Counted from the first letter of the stretch, positions 14,861-23,721 are shown. The stretch is 64,000 bases of DNA from Neisseria subflava (GCF_003044935.1 NZ_POXP01000001.1:248001-312000); one strand, 5' to 3'. Made by a program: numbers and translations. Notes: a model not told the origin generated them from the sequence alone.

Positions 14861-15961
14861 TTAGTTTACATTGCTGAAGAAAGGATTATGACCTTCCAGT
14901 TTCAACGCTTGGGCATAAGTAGGGATGTTCTCGTTTTCGCCCAATGGGTTGTGCAGCAGATAGAGGTGCTCGATTCGGCATTCTGCCATCAGGTCGAGGA
15001 AGTTTTGCTGAACGATGGCGATATTGTCGGTTGAAGCCAGCTCCCAAGTGAAGGTCTGTGGAACAATTTCAAACGCGCTGTCTGTCGCGTTGAAGCTGAA
15101 CTGGAGCTTGCCGTCCGCTTTCGCTGCGGCAACAACGCCGACGCGCGGGCTTTGCATACGGATGGCGCGGATAGCGTTGGTGGCAAAAACGTCCATGGCC
15201 ATGCGTTGGCGGGTGTGGCTGCCGTCGGTCAGTGCGTCAAGCGGCGTATTGGGCGAGAGCGGGTTGGTAAAGAGGGTAACGCCGTCGAGGGCGAGATGCT
15301 CTTGCCAAACCTGCATCAATGGCAGGCCTGCCTGTTGCAGGTTAAGGCCCAAGGCAGTCTGAATGTCTTTATTGCCGTAGCCCAGCGCGTAAACAACATG
15401 GACGGATTGACCTTCGGGCAGCGTCAATGGTTTGTATTCGAATTTTTGCAGGAATGCGCCTGCCGCTTCATCGTTTTGCTTGGCTTGGAACCATTCGCCC
15501 GGGGTAACGCTGCTCAAGTCGGTAGATTGGACGAGGTAAGGCAGCCATTGCGTGTTTTGCGTGAGGGCACGCAGGTTGGGGTAGTTTTGCAGGCAGGCGA
15601 AGAGGGCTTCGGTAGGCAGCGTGAGCGGCAGGGTTTGTTCTTTTTTGCAACCGGCGACCAAAACGACAGGCAGGGCAAACCATTGGGCTTCGTTATCGTT
15701 TTCTGCCTTCAGGACTTCGCCCACGCTTTGAATCAGGCTGGTGTAAGTGCCGACATCGGGCGCCATGGTCATCGCCAATGAAAGGTTGATGTAATGGTTT
15801 TGGCTGAGCATGGTGCGGATTTCGGTTTGCAGTTGGCCGGCCGAAAGCTTGCGTGATGCGGAGGAGGAGTTGTGCGCCAGCTGATAGGCATTGAGCAGAA
15901 GGTAGTTTTTGATAGGGCTCTGCGGATAAGGGCGGGTATCTGGAAGAACAAAGGTTTTCAT
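14861..15961 (-). CDS. Conserved hypothetical protein, 366 aa
   Basis: A soluble protein without a signal peptide or membrane span: MKTFVLPDTRPYPQSPIKNYLLLNAYQ..., with an AHNSSSASRKLSAGQLQTEI segment and a C-terminal HLYLLHNPLGENENIPTYAQALKLEGHNPFFSNVN. I recognise no domain. Codon use resembles that of the neighbours. It is isolated, 86 bases from the phosphatase and reading the same way. No clear ribosome site is visible before ATG 15961. Confidence 0.7.
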   Translation of the reverse strand: MKTFVLPDTRPYPQSPIKNYLLLNAYQLAHNSSSASRKLSAGQLQTEIRTMLSQNHYINLSLAMTMAPDVGTYTSLIQSVGEVLKAENDNEAQWFALPVVLVAGCKKEQTLPLTLPTEALFACLQNYPNLRALTQNTQWLPYLVQSTDLSSVTPGEWFQAKQNDEAAGAFLQKFEYKPLTLPEGQSVHVVYALGYGNKDIQTALGLNLQQAGLPLMQVWQEHLALDGVTLFTNPLSPNTPLDALTDGSHTRQRMAMDVFATNAIRAIRMQSPRVGVVAAAKADGKLQFSFNATDSAFEIVPQTFTWELASTDNIAIVQQNFLDLMAECRIEHLYLLHNPLGENENIPTYAQALKLEGHNPFFSNVN

Positions 15962-16121
15962 GACAGTTTGAAGTGTTGTGTTGTAATTGTGGCGATTATA
16001 GCAATTTAGTCAGTCGGTGTGCTTGTTAATACATGAAATTCAAATGACGGCAGGGTGTGTGCTTCATTTTTATGCAGTTTCAGTGTCGGTATTTTGAGGC
16101 TGAAGAGGATGGTGCCCGATG

Positions 16122-16130
16122 TGTTATAAT
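16122..16130 (+). promoter_or_regulatory. Extended -10 promoter of gloA
   Basis: TGTTATAAT, an extended -10 (TGnTATAAT), 36 bases before the gloA ATG; no good -35 element, as usual for this promoter class. Confidence 0.55.
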
Positions 16131-16165
16131 CCATGACCAAACATAATTCAGAAAGGAACAATATC

Positions 16166-16579
16166 ATGCGCTTGCTTCATACTATGCTGCGTGTCGGCAA
16201 TCTCGAACGCTCTTTGAATTTCTATCAAAACGTATTGAATATGCAACTGCTGCGCCGCCGCGATTATCCCGAAGGCCGTTTTACTTTGGCTTTTGTCGGT
16301 TATGGCGATGAAGCGGACCATACTGTTTTGGAACTGACCCACAACTGGGATACCGAGTCTTACGATTTGGGCGATGCTTATGGCCATATCGCGATTGAAG
16401 TCGATGATGCTTACGCGGCGTGCGAGCGTGTCAAAGAAATGGGAGGTAAAGTGGTACGCGAAGCCGGCCCGATGAAACACGGCACGACTGTGATTGCGTT
16501 TGTTGAAGATCCAGATGGCTACAAAATTGAATTTATTCAAAAGAAAAGCGGTAGCGATTCGGTTCAATATTCATCTTAA
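16166..16579 (+). CDS. gloA: Lactoylglutathione lyase (glyoxalase I)
   Basis: 137 residues from ATG 16166, which is preceded by AAAGGAAC; an upstream in-frame ATG at 16133 has no site. The vicinal-oxygen-chelate fold has metal ligands His5 (MRLLHTML), Glu56 in LELTHNWD, the His in [10 protein letters not shown] and the Glu in YKIEFIQ. It isomerises the methylglyoxal-glutathione hemithioacetal to lactoylglutathione, using Ni in bacteria of this group. Ends in a DUS hairpin. Confidence 0.95.
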   Translation: MRLLHTMLRVGNLERSLNFYQNVLNMQLLRRRDYPEGRFTLAFVGYGDEADHTVLELTHNWDTESYDLGDAYGHIAIEVDDAYAACERVKEMGGKVVREAGPMKHGTTVIAFVEDPDGYKIEFIQKKSGSDSVQYSS

Positions 16580-16597
16580 GGCATAAGATAATGGAAA

Positions 16598-16628
16598 AGG
16601 CCGTCTGAACATTCAGACGGCCTTTTTT
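16598..16628 (+). terminator. DUS-pair terminator after gloA
   Basis: AGGCCGTCTGAA/TTCAGACGGCCT with a 2-base gap and a T run; also serves the convergent acyltransferase gene. Confidence 0.85.
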
Positions 16629-16631
16629 TGA

Positions 16632-17381
16632 TCAACCCAACTGTTTTTGCTTTTCGCTCAACAGGGCGTGTACTTGAAGCGCAGTAGCGTAGCGGTCTTC
16701 TCCTGCTTCAATCGGATCGAGGAAATGCAGTTCGACCGTGTTGGAAGGCTGGCTGATGACCATGCAGATAGATTGCCAGAGGCTGATGTCGCCGTAGTAG
16801 GCAGTGTGCGGATTGGGGCTGCTGCCGTCTGGATTCGGATAGCGGCAGAGTGCCGGAATAATCGGTACGCCTGCATCATAGGCCGTCTGAAAAAAGCTCG
16901 GTTTGAACGGCAGGATTTCACGGCCTTCGGTACTGGTGCCTTCGGGAAAAATGGTGACGGTATCGCCGTTTTTCAGCGCTTCGGTTACGCCGGCGATTTT
17001 GGCAGAATTGCCTTTGATGCCGCGGTTGCGCGAGACGTAAACCGTTTGAGCCTGTGTGGCAAGATAACCGACCACAGGCCATTTGGCCACATCGTCTTTA
17101 GCCACAAAACGGCCGGGGAAAGCACCGTTGACCGCCATAATGTCCAACCATGAAATATGGTTGCTGATAATCAGCTGACCGCGATCTTCTTGCGGCGGCG
17201 TGCCGAAAGTTTGCAGTTTCATGCCGCAGGAAGCGAGCACGCGCAGCGACCATAATTGGATCGCGCGCAGTTTGCGTTTGCTGCTGTAAAAGGGAAACAG
17301 AAAAAACATTTCGGCCATGCCGTATAAAAGGCAGCCGGCAATGCAGAGAAGACGGAAGATAAAACGGATTTTGGCGGTCAT
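16632..17381 (-). CDS. PlsC-family acyltransferase (1-acylglycerol-phosphate or OlsA type)
   Basis: 249 residues from ATG 17381. One N-terminal membrane segment (about residues 8-31) is followed by the acyltransferase motifs: NHISWLD with His75 and Asp80 (HX4D), GRFVAKDDV, and FPEGTSTEGREILPFKPSFF. It acylates a lyso-lipid at the inner membrane. Neisseria has several such enzymes (NlaA, NlaB) that make phosphatidic acid. Because the gene before it on this strand is an OlsB-like N-acyltransferase, an OlsA role in ornithine lipid synthesis is an alternative. A DUS hairpin separates the two. Confidence 0.85.
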   Translation of the reverse strand: MTAKIRFIFRLLCIAGCLLYGMAEMFFLFPFYSSKRKLRAIQLWSLRVLASCGMKLQTFGTPPQEDRGQLIISNHISWLDIMAVNGAFPGRFVAKDDVAKWPVVGYLATQAQTVYVSRNRGIKGNSAKIAGVTEALKNGDTVTIFPEGTSTEGREILPFKPSFFQTAYDAGVPIIPALCRYPNPDGSSPNPHTAYYGDISLWQSICMVISQPSNTVELHFLDPIEAGEDRYATALQVHALLSEKQKQLG

Positions 17382-17409
17382 TGTGTGTGTTTTTTTATAA
17401 AGATTAGGC

Positions 17410-17435
17410 AGGCCGTCTGAAGTTTCAGACGGCCT
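17410..17435 (-). terminator. DUS-pair terminator between the two acyltransferase genes
   Basis: AGGCCGTCTGAA (17410-17421) and TTCAGACGGCCT (17424-17435), tight loop, followed by T on the plus strand and by only weak T on the minus strand, so read-through from the upstream gene is plausible. Confidence 0.7.
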
Positions 17436-17439
17436 TTTA

Positions 17440-18195
17440 TTATGAATCGGTTTTAGGGGCAAAACGCTGCAAGTAGCGGTCGGAAAGGTGGTTGATGTCC
17501 ATCATGATCAGCACATCCGCGCAGTTGAATGCTTCATCGACGCAAGGCTCGCCGCAGAACCACGCGCCTGCTTTGAGATAGCCTTTGATCAGGGCAGGTA
17601 CGGGCGGATTTTCAGACGGCGTGATGCTGTCCCATTTGAGCGGGTTGAGCGGTTTGACGCGCCATTGTTCCGGAGCGAGGTATTTGTCTTTCAAAGCATG
17701 ATACAGACCGGCCGCATCGTTGCCGCCGTCGCGCATTTCGATACTGCCGCAACCAATCATAAAGCGCAGGTTTTCGTCTTTCATGAATTTGACCAAACCG
17801 GTCCACAACAGCATGACCAAACCGCCGTTGCGGTAGTCCGGGTGGGTACAGGCGCGGCCGAGTTCGACGGTTTGCGGCAGGATATCTTTTAAAGGCTCAA
17901 GGTCGAATTCATGCTCGCTGTACCAGCCGCCGACTTTTTTTGCGGTTTCTTCGGTAATCAGGCGGTAACAGCCGATTACCTCGCCGGTTGCATCGTCAAA
18001 CGCGAGCAGGTGGTGGCAATGCTCATCATAAGGATCGACATCGCGGCCGTCATCGCTTTCGATTTCCGCCCCCAGTTCTTGGGCAAAAACCTGATAGCGC
18101 AATCTTTGGGCGGCTTCGATTTCAGCTTGGGTTTCTGCAAGGCGTACGCTCAGGCCGATTTTGGGGCCCGTTTGATTGAAACGGCTGGGGGACAT
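17440..18195 (-). CDS. GNAT-family N-acyltransferase, OlsB-like
   Basis: 251 residues from ATG 18195, which has AGGAAA upstream; the open frame extends further but without a site. The acetyltransferase_5/hemolysin-like fold shows AQRLRYQVFAQELGAE, DEHCHHLLAFD, GCYRLIT, VELGRACTHPDYRNGGLVMLLW and FMIGCGSIEM, the conserved set of OlsB and related acyl-ACP-dependent enzymes. OlsB joins a 3-hydroxyacyl group to ornithine's amino group to form lyso-ornithine lipid. Adjacent to a PlsC-type gene. The family fits well, but the substrate is not proven by sequence. Confidence 0.75.
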   Translation of the reverse strand: MSPSRFNQTGPKIGLSVRLAETQAEIEAAQRLRYQVFAQELGAEIESDDGRDVDPYDEHCHHLLAFDDATGEVIGCYRLITEETAKKVGGWYSEHEFDLEPLKDILPQTVELGRACTHPDYRNGGLVMLLWTGLVKFMKDENLRFMIGCGSIEMRDGGNDAAGLYHALKDKYLAPEQWRVKPLNPLKWDSITPSENPPVPALIKGYLKAGAWFCGEPCVDEAFNCADVLIMMDINHLSDRYLQRFAPKTDS

Positions 18196-18372
18196 GATGT
18201 TTCCTGTTTGAAGAAAATGGCTGATTATAGCGGATATACGGACAGATTTATATTGATTTGCTTTGCGGTAGGGCAAATTATGTCGGGTTGTTGGAAAAAG
18301 GCTTCAGGCCGTCTGAATTTGGCATGCCAAGCGGTAGAAGCGTAAAATCAATGTTTTTGCCGCTTTTTTATT

Positions 18373-19305
18373 ATGGAAACCTCTTTCCTGCTTGCCGGAA
18401 AAATTACCGAGCTGACGTTGATTGTTTTGATGGGCGTGGCCTTGGTGAAGGCAGGGCTGTTGAAATCGGAAAACAGCTATACGCTCTCGGTCATCGCGCT
18501 TTACCTGATCAGCCCGTCCGTCATGATTCATGCTTTTCAGATGGACAATATGCCGCAGATTATCGAAGGGCTGAAGCTTTCCGTCATGCTGGCAGTGTTT
18601 TTCCATGTGGTGTTGATTGTTTTGGGCAGGTTGTTTAAACACTTGTTCAAACTCGATGCGCTCGAACACGCAGCGACGGTGTACAGCAATTCGGGCAACC
18701 TGATTATCCCTTTGGTAATGTCGGTCTTTGGGCCGGAATGGGTGATTTACACCAGCGGTTTTATCATGGTGCAGACGTTTTTGTTTTGGACGCATCTGCG
18801 CCTGTTGATTTGCGGTCGAGGCAATGTGGCTTGGAAAACCATTTTTACCAATATCAACATCTTATCCATGTTGGTCGGGCTGCTGATGTTTGCCTTTCAA
18901 ATCAAGCTGCCTCATATTGTCGATAATACTTTGGCGACGGTGGGCAGTATGATTGGCCCAGTTGCCATGTTGGTGGCGGGCATGCTGCTGGCCTCTTTGC
19001 CGTTGCGTTCGATTGTGTGGACACCGAGGCTTTATCTCGTTGCTTTTTTAAGGTTGATTTTGATTCCGATATTATTGCTTTTTGCCGTCAAAGTCTGTGG
19101 TTTTGCCCATCATGATGCGCATGCGGATACGGTTGTTTTGATCAGCTTTTTGGCAACGACTTCGCCTGCCGCTTCGACAGTTACCCAAATGGCGGTTGTT
19201 TACGGCAAAAATGCCCAAAAAGCCAGCGCGATTTATGGGCTGACGACCTTACTTTGTGTGGTAACTATGCCGGTGATGATTGCGTTATATCGTTGGATTA
19301 TTTAA
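18373..19305 (+). CDS. AEC-family (auxin efflux carrier-like) transporter
   Basis: 310 residues and about ten hydrophobic segments with the AEC pattern of two five-helix repeats; the first repeat has YSNSGNLIIPLVMSVFG and the second FLATTSPAASTVTQMAVVYG. Bacterial AEC carriers move small organic acids such as malate, malonate or amino acids; the substrate here is unknown. Divergent from the OlsB-like gene, with a DUS at 18306-18317 in the shared upstream region. Confidence 0.85.
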   Translation: METSFLLAGKITELTLIVLMGVALVKAGLLKSENSYTLSVIALYLISPSVMIHAFQMDNMPQIIEGLKLSVMLAVFFHVVLIVLGRLFKHLFKLDALEHAATVYSNSGNLIIPLVMSVFGPEWVIYTSGFIMVQTFLFWTHLRLLICGRGNVAWKTIFTNINILSMLVGLLMFAFQIKLPHIVDNTLATVGSMIGPVAMLVAGMLLASLPLRSIVWTPRLYLVAFLRLILIPILLLFAVKVCGFAHHDAHADTVVLISFLATTSPAASTVTQMAVVYGKNAQKASAIYGLTTLLCVVTMPVMIALYRWII

Positions 19306-19313
19306 GAAAAGGG

Positions 19314-19353
19314 TAGGCTGTCTGAAACGTTAGCCTTATGTTTCAGGCGGCCT
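19314..19353 (+). terminator. Degenerate DUS-pair terminator after the AEC gene
   Basis: AGGCTGTCTGAA and TTCAGGCGGCCT: both arms carry changes and the pairing is imperfect, followed by T-rich DNA. Confidence 0.5.
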
Positions 19354-19487
19354 GTTTGTTATTTTAAATTTGAAAATAACTTTTATTATCAATTAATTAA
19401 GCAATTAAAAAACTATACAAAGCCGTTTGCAGCGTGTATCCTTATGTCTAACATTCATCCAATATCAATCTTTAAAGGAACACAGCC

Positions 19488-19961
19488 ATGACCGACTTTA
19501 CCGTTTGGGAAACCGCACCTTTCAATTCCACCATTGACCATATTTTGCAGCGTTACCACAATGTCCACCGCGCCCAGTTTGAAGAGTTGGTTCCGCTGGC
19601 GCAAAAAGTGGCGCAGGTTCATGCCGACACTTTCCCTGCCGAAGTGCCTGATTTGTTGGCCTATATGCAAAACGAGCTGTTGATGCACATGATGAAAGAG
19701 GAACGCATGTTGTTCCCGATGATTAATCAGGGTGTGGGTCGCGGCGCAGCCATGCCCATCAGCGTGATGATGCATGAACACGAAGACCACGATCAGGCCA
19801 TCGCGCGCTTGGAAGAATTGACCAATAATTTTGAGCTTCCCGAAGGCGCTTGCGGCAGCTGGACCCGTTTGTACACTTTGGCCAAAGAGATGGTGGACGA
19901 TTTGAAAGACCATATCCATTTGGAAAATGAGATTTTGTTCCACCGCGTTTTGGCTTCTTAA
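19488..19961 (+). CDS. dnrN: Di-iron iron-sulfur cluster repair protein (DnrN/YtfE-like)
   Basis: 157 residues of a hemerythrin-like bundle: the His/Glu ligands are spread over IDHILQRYHNVH, LLMHMMKEERMLFPM, MMHEHEDHDQ and HIHLENEILFHRV, all present. The N-terminal ScdA_N segment of the longer E. coli YtfE is missing, as in neisserial DnrN. The family repairs Fe-S clusters after nitric oxide damage. In Neisseria the gene is under NsrR control; the A+T-rich 120 bases upstream probably hold the operator, but I could not define it by eye. AAAGGAA precedes the ATG. Confidence 0.88.
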   Translation: MTDFTVWETAPFNSTIDHILQRYHNVHRAQFEELVPLAQKVAQVHADTFPAEVPDLLAYMQNELLMHMMKEERMLFPMINQGVGRGAAMPISVMMHEHEDHDQAIARLEELTNNFELPEGACGSWTRLYTLAKEMVDDLKDHIHLENEILFHRVLAS

Positions 19962-19977
19962 AATTTGAGCTTAATCA

Positions 19978-20003
19978 AGGCCGTCTGAATGTTCAGACGG
20001 CCT
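19978..20003 (+). terminator. DUS-pair terminator after dnrN
   Basis: AGGCCGTCTGAA (19978-19989) and TTCAGACGGCCT (19992-20003) with a 2-base gap. Confidence 0.8.
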
Positions 20004-20118
20004 GTTCTTTAATCCCTTGCTAAGTTAGTATAATAGTTCTAAAATTTTAATAAAGAAACAAAATTAGGTAGTAAAGGCACACATCCGTTCTTTTGTTTAC
20101 TTGAGAAGGAGTTTATGA

Positions 20119-20844
20119 ATGAAACATTCTAAAGTTTTACTATCGGGTATTCTGTTTGTTGCTCTGACTGCGTGCGCCCAAACGATGGACGGCAGCTGGA
20201 GCGCCCTGCAGGATACGAAAACAGGCGTGCAGTCGCGACCTTATTATGAATTTGGCAATGTACTTCAGAAGATTTCTTTTAAGAAAACCGGCAATCCGGA
20301 AAATGGTCTGAAAAAGCCTGTCTTGACTGTGTATCGTCAGGGCAAGCTGTTGGGCGAAGCATATAATTTGGAAGCCTCTCATGGCAGCCCCTTGTTGCCA
20401 ACCCTGTTTCTGGTAAACGGCAAGTCATTAAATGTAAATGACGGCAACGATAAAAAACAATTGGCTTCTGCGAAGAGAATCGATTTTTACGATTTCGGCC
20501 ACGGCCGTATCGGCCATGCAGTCTTTACCGCGCCTAACGGCATCTGTCAGGATATGAAACACGGCAAAGGTGTTTCCTACAAGCTGGTTACCAACTATGT
20601 TAATTTTCCGGATTATCCTTCGCCTGAAAATATCTTGATTATCACTGCGCAAGGCAAATATGAGCAAGACGGGTTTATATTGGATTCCACTGAGTCAAGA
20701 GTGACCAGTGCCAATAAAGAGTTTGCCAGAAAATATGGCGAAGCCCTGAAATCCAAGAATGGCCCTGAGACCAGACAGGTAAATATGGCCAATGCAGCCA
20801 GTGCGGAAAAAGGCAGACTGTTGGCTGATTATATCTGTCAGTAA
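20119..20844 (+). CDS. Putative lipoprotein of unknown function
   Basis: 241 residues. The signal peptide MKHSKVLLSGILFVALTAC ends in a lipobox (LTAC, Cys19), so a lipid-anchored envelope protein is expected. The mature part has no recognised domain; it is rich in Lys, Gly and Tyr and has two further Cys (NGICQD and the C-terminal YICQ) that could bond. AAGGAG lies upstream; the earlier ATG at 20115 is out of frame and reads only five codons. Confidence 0.75.
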   Translation: MKHSKVLLSGILFVALTACAQTMDGSWSALQDTKTGVQSRPYYEFGNVLQKISFKKTGNPENGLKKPVLTVYRQGKLLGEAYNLEASHGSPLLPTLFLVNGKSLNVNDGNDKKQLASAKRIDFYDFGHGRIGHAVFTAPNGICQDMKHGKGVSYKLVTNYVNFPDYPSPENILIITAQGKYEQDGFILDSTESRVTSANKEFARKYGEALKSKNGPETRQVNMANAASAEKGRLLADYICQ

Positions 20845-20853
20845 TCATATTAA

Positions 20854-20880
20854 AGGCCGTCTGAAATTCAGACGGCCTTT
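20854..20880 (+). terminator. DUS-pair terminator between lipoprotein gene and dusC
   Basis: AGGCCGTCTGAAATTCAGACGGCCT, single-base loop, T runs on both sides, between convergent genes. Confidence 0.8.
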
Positions 20881-20885
20881 TTGAA

Positions 20886-21851
20886 TCATGAATGCATCTC
20901 TTGTTCAAATGACAGCAGAATCTGTTTTACTTCATCCGCTTCTTTGACGGCGCGGATGCGGTCAAACAATACCTGCGCTTGTTCAAACTCTTTTTTCATC
21001 ATGCCCAGCCACTGTTTCAAACGGGCAACCGGATATTTGTTGTTGGCTTCTTTGGCAAGGCACAAGTCGAAGAACTGGACTATCCATGAGGAGACTTCGG
21101 CAAAGTCGGTGTCTTTGACTGTTTCGCCGTTTTCATATTGCTTGATTTGCCGCGCCAAGTCGGGACGGATAACTGCGCCGCGCCCGAGCATCACGCTGTC
21201 GCATCCGCTGACGGTTTTAATGTCGAGATAGTCTTGAAGGCTGAATACATCGCCGTTGGCAGTAACGGGAATACTGACTGCATCGCGGATTTTGCGCACC
21301 CATTCCCAATGTGCCGGCGGTTCGTAGCCTTCGACTTTGGTGCGCGCATGGACGGTTAATGCACATGCGCCGCCGTTTTCAATCGCGGAAGCACATTCCA
21401 ATGCCAGACTTTTATCTTCATAACCGAGCCGCATCTTGGCAGTCAGCGGAATGTGTTGCGGAAGGCGTTGGCGCAGGGTGCGGACGATGTGGTAAATCAA
21501 GTCGGGCTCTTTGAGTAAGACTGCACCGCCTTTGTGTTTGTTGACCGTCGGCGCGGGGCAGCCGAAGTTGAGGTCGATTTTGTCCGCACCGAAACGCACG
21601 GCTTCCAAAGCATTGACGGCCATGTTTTCCGCATCGCTGCCCAAAAGTTGGACAGTACAGGGCGTGCCGGCCGGCGTGCGGTTGGCATGGGCGATTTCGG
21701 GAACATATTTAAGCCAAGTGGCGCGTGAGTGGACCGTGTGCGTAATGCGGACAAATTCGCTGACGCATTCGTCAAATCCGCCGATGCGCGTCAACAAGTC
21801 GCGCATCACATCGTCCACCAGCCCCTGCATGGGGGCAAGAATAAGCTGCAT
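20886..21851 (-). CDS. dusC: tRNA-dihydrouridine(16) synthase
   Basis: 321 residues. The TIM barrel opens with the flavin motif LILAPMQGLVDDVMRDLL; NFGCPAPTVNKHKGGAVLLKEP contains the catalytic Cys that protonates the uridine, followed by KMRLGY and the HARTKVEGY loop. The QLILAPMQG start and length place it with DusC rather than DusA/DusB. It reduces U16 in the tRNA D-loop with NADPH and FMN. Divergent from the glycosyltransferase gene. Confidence 0.92.
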   Translation of the reverse strand: MQLILAPMQGLVDDVMRDLLTRIGGFDECVSEFVRITHTVHSRATWLKYVPEIAHANRTPAGTPCTVQLLGSDAENMAVNALEAVRFGADKIDLNFGCPAPTVNKHKGGAVLLKEPDLIYHIVRTLRQRLPQHIPLTAKMRLGYEDKSLALECASAIENGGACALTVHARTKVEGYEPPAHWEWVRKIRDAVSIPVTANGDVFSLQDYLDIKTVSGCDSVMLGRGAVIRPDLARQIKQYENGETVKDTDFAEVSSWIVQFFDLCLAKEANNKYPVARLKQWLGMMKKEFEQAQVLFDRIRAVKEADEVKQILLSFEQEMHS

Positions 21852-21856
21852 GAGTC

Positions 21857-21930
21857 AGGCCGTCTGAAAAAAGGAGGACATATTGTAGCGGTATATCGGT
21901 TAAAATACAGCTTCCTTTTTCAGACGGCCT
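21857..21930. repeat. DUS pair flanking the dusC/glycosyltransferase divergent promoter
   Basis: AGGCCGTCTGAA at 21857-21868 and TTCAGACGGCCT at 21919-21930, 50 bases apart, leaving the whole divergent promoter region between them. The right copy ends 4 bases before the glycosyltransferase ATG. Confidence 0.8.
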
Positions 21931-21934
21931 TTTT

Positions 21935-23509
21935 ATGATGCACACAATTCCGGCAACCGCCGCCATGTTGGTAAAAAATTCAGAACGTTATCTTTCAGAA
22001 GTTTTGAGTGCACTGAAAGACTTTGACGAAGTCCTGCTGTTGGACAACGGCTCGACCGACCGTACTTTTGAAATTGCCAAGGGCTTTTCCAATGTCAGCT
22101 ATTACAAGCATGACTTTATCGGGTTTGGCCCGATGAAAAATCTGGCGGCCAGACTGGCGCAAAACGATTGGATTTTCAGCATAGACAGCGATGAAGTGGC
22201 GGATGAGGCTTTAATCGAATCCATTCGTGCGGCCGTTTTGGAAAATGAGAAGGAACATATTTTTTCGCTTTCCCGTTTGAACCATTATCACGGCAGGCTG
22301 ATTAAAGGCTGCGGCTGGTATCCGGATATTATTCCGCGCCTTTATCATCGCAGATTTACCCGTTTTTCCGACCGTCAGGTGCATGAGTCTTTGGTGTTGC
22401 CGCAGGAAGCCAAGGTTAAACAACTTGATGGCCGTCTGAAACATTATTCTTTTGAAAACGCCGAAGGACTGATCCAAAAAATGCAGCAGTACAGTTCGCT
22501 GTATGCGGAAGAAAATCGTTTTAAGAAAGACAGTTCGCCGTTTAAGGCTTTGCTGCATGGCGGCGTATCGTTTGTGAAGAATTACCTGCTCAAGCGCGGT
22601 TTTGCCTATGGTGCAGACGGCCTGACGATTTCAGTTTCCAATGCACAAGGTTCGTATTACAAATATGTCAAACTCTACGAGCGCAACCGCACGATAACCG
22701 TCTCCCTCATCATTACCACTTACAACCGCCCAGATGCTTTGGAGCTGGTGTTGAAATCGGCTTTATCGCAAACCCGTCTGCCGGATGAGATTATTGTCGC
22801 GGATGATGGCTCAAGGCAGGAAACCGCCGAAGTGGTTGATTTTATCCGCCGCAGGACAAGTATTCCCGTTAAGCATTCATGGCAGCCGGATAGGGGCTTT
22901 CGTGCCGCCGAATCGCGCAACCGTGCGTTGGCGCAGGCGAAAAGTGATTATATTGTGTTGATTGACGGCGATATGGTCTTGGATCCGTCTTTTATCGCCG
23001 ATCATTTGAAGATTGCCCGCAAAGGCCGTCTGATACAGGGTTCCCGCGTGATTTTGACTGAGGATAAAACGCAGGATATTTTGGACGAAGGCGATTTGCC
23101 TGCTTTGTCCATGTTCAGCTCGGGAATAGAAAAACGGCTTTCCGCCCTGCGCTGCCGTTGTTTGGCCAAATTGACAGGCCGAAAAGGCAACCGCAAACAC
23201 AAAGGCATCAAAACCTGCAATATGGGCTTTTTCCGCAGCGATGCGCTTGCCGTCAACGGGTTTGACAATAGCTTTGTCGGCTGGGGCAGGGAGGACAGCG
23301 AATTTGTCGCCCGTTGCTATCATAACGGGATGAAGCGCCATAATCTGAAATTTGCCGGCATTGCGTACCACCTCTGGCACAATGAGGCAGAACGCGATTC
23401 ATTGCCGCAAAACGATGCCTTGTTGGAGGCAACTTTGTCGGAACGCAAAATCCGCTGTGTTCATGGCGTATCGGATTTTATAAAAGATGAAGAAGTAGCC
23501 GGAAAATAG
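21935..23509 (+). CDS. Two-domain family 2 glycosyltransferase
   Basis: 524 residues. Domain 1 (about 5-250) resembles WaaE/KdtX/LgtF-type LPS core glucosyltransferases: DNGSTDRT at 37-44, FSIDSDE, GWYPDIIPRLYHR and DRQVHESL. Domain 2 (about 256-515) is a separate GT2: VSLIITTYNRPDALELVL, IVADDGS, RGFRAAESRNRALAQA, LIDGDMVLD, and GWGREDSEFVAR, as in galactosyltransferase/polymerase-type GTs. Both have intact DXD-like motifs, so two sugar transfers by one protein are likely, probably in lipooligosaccharide or another surface glycan. No ribosome site is visible before the tandem ATG ATG. Confidence 0.82.
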   Translation: MMHTIPATAAMLVKNSERYLSEVLSALKDFDEVLLLDNGSTDRTFEIAKGFSNVSYYKHDFIGFGPMKNLAARLAQNDWIFSIDSDEVADEALIESIRAAVLENEKEHIFSLSRLNHYHGRLIKGCGWYPDIIPRLYHRRFTRFSDRQVHESLVLPQEAKVKQLDGRLKHYSFENAEGLIQKMQQYSSLYAEENRFKKDSSPFKALLHGGVSFVKNYLLKRGFAYGADGLTISVSNAQGSYYKYVKLYERNRTITVSLIITTYNRPDALELVLKSALSQTRLPDEIIVADDGSRQETAEVVDFIRRRTSIPVKHSWQPDRGFRAAESRNRALAQAKSDYIVLIDGDMVLDPSFIADHLKIARKGRLIQGSRVILTEDKTQDILDEGDLPALSMFSSGIEKRLSALRCRCLAKLTGRKGNRKHKGIKTCNMGFFRSDALAVNGFDNSFVGWGREDSEFVARCYHNGMKRHNLKFAGIAYHLWHNEAERDSLPQNDALLEATLSERKIRCVHGVSDFIKDEEVAGK

Positions 23510-23533
23510 CCTTATCATCTTTTTAAATCATAG

Positions 23534-23563
23534 AGGCCGTCTGAAAATTTTCAGACGGCCTCT
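23534..23563 (+). terminator. DUS-pair terminator after the glycosyltransferase
   Basis: AGGCCGTCTGAAAATTTTCAGACGGCCT with a T-rich tail. Confidence 0.85.
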
Positions 23564-23721
23564 TTTGTATTTTTAAAACCTAGTGTTTAAATGAGGATAT
23601 TATTTATTTGATATAGACCAGTATGTATAATTAGGTAAAGTATGGTTAGGAAAGAGGGTTTACTCTATAATCCAACCGTTTGTAATTTTATTTCGGCTAA
23701 GGCCGGATTTTGGGAGTTGTT

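Noticed and set aside
19370-19487. NsrR or FNR operator before dnrN
   Set aside because: Expected from the known regulation of this gene, but no dyad I could defend was found in the A+T-rich leader.
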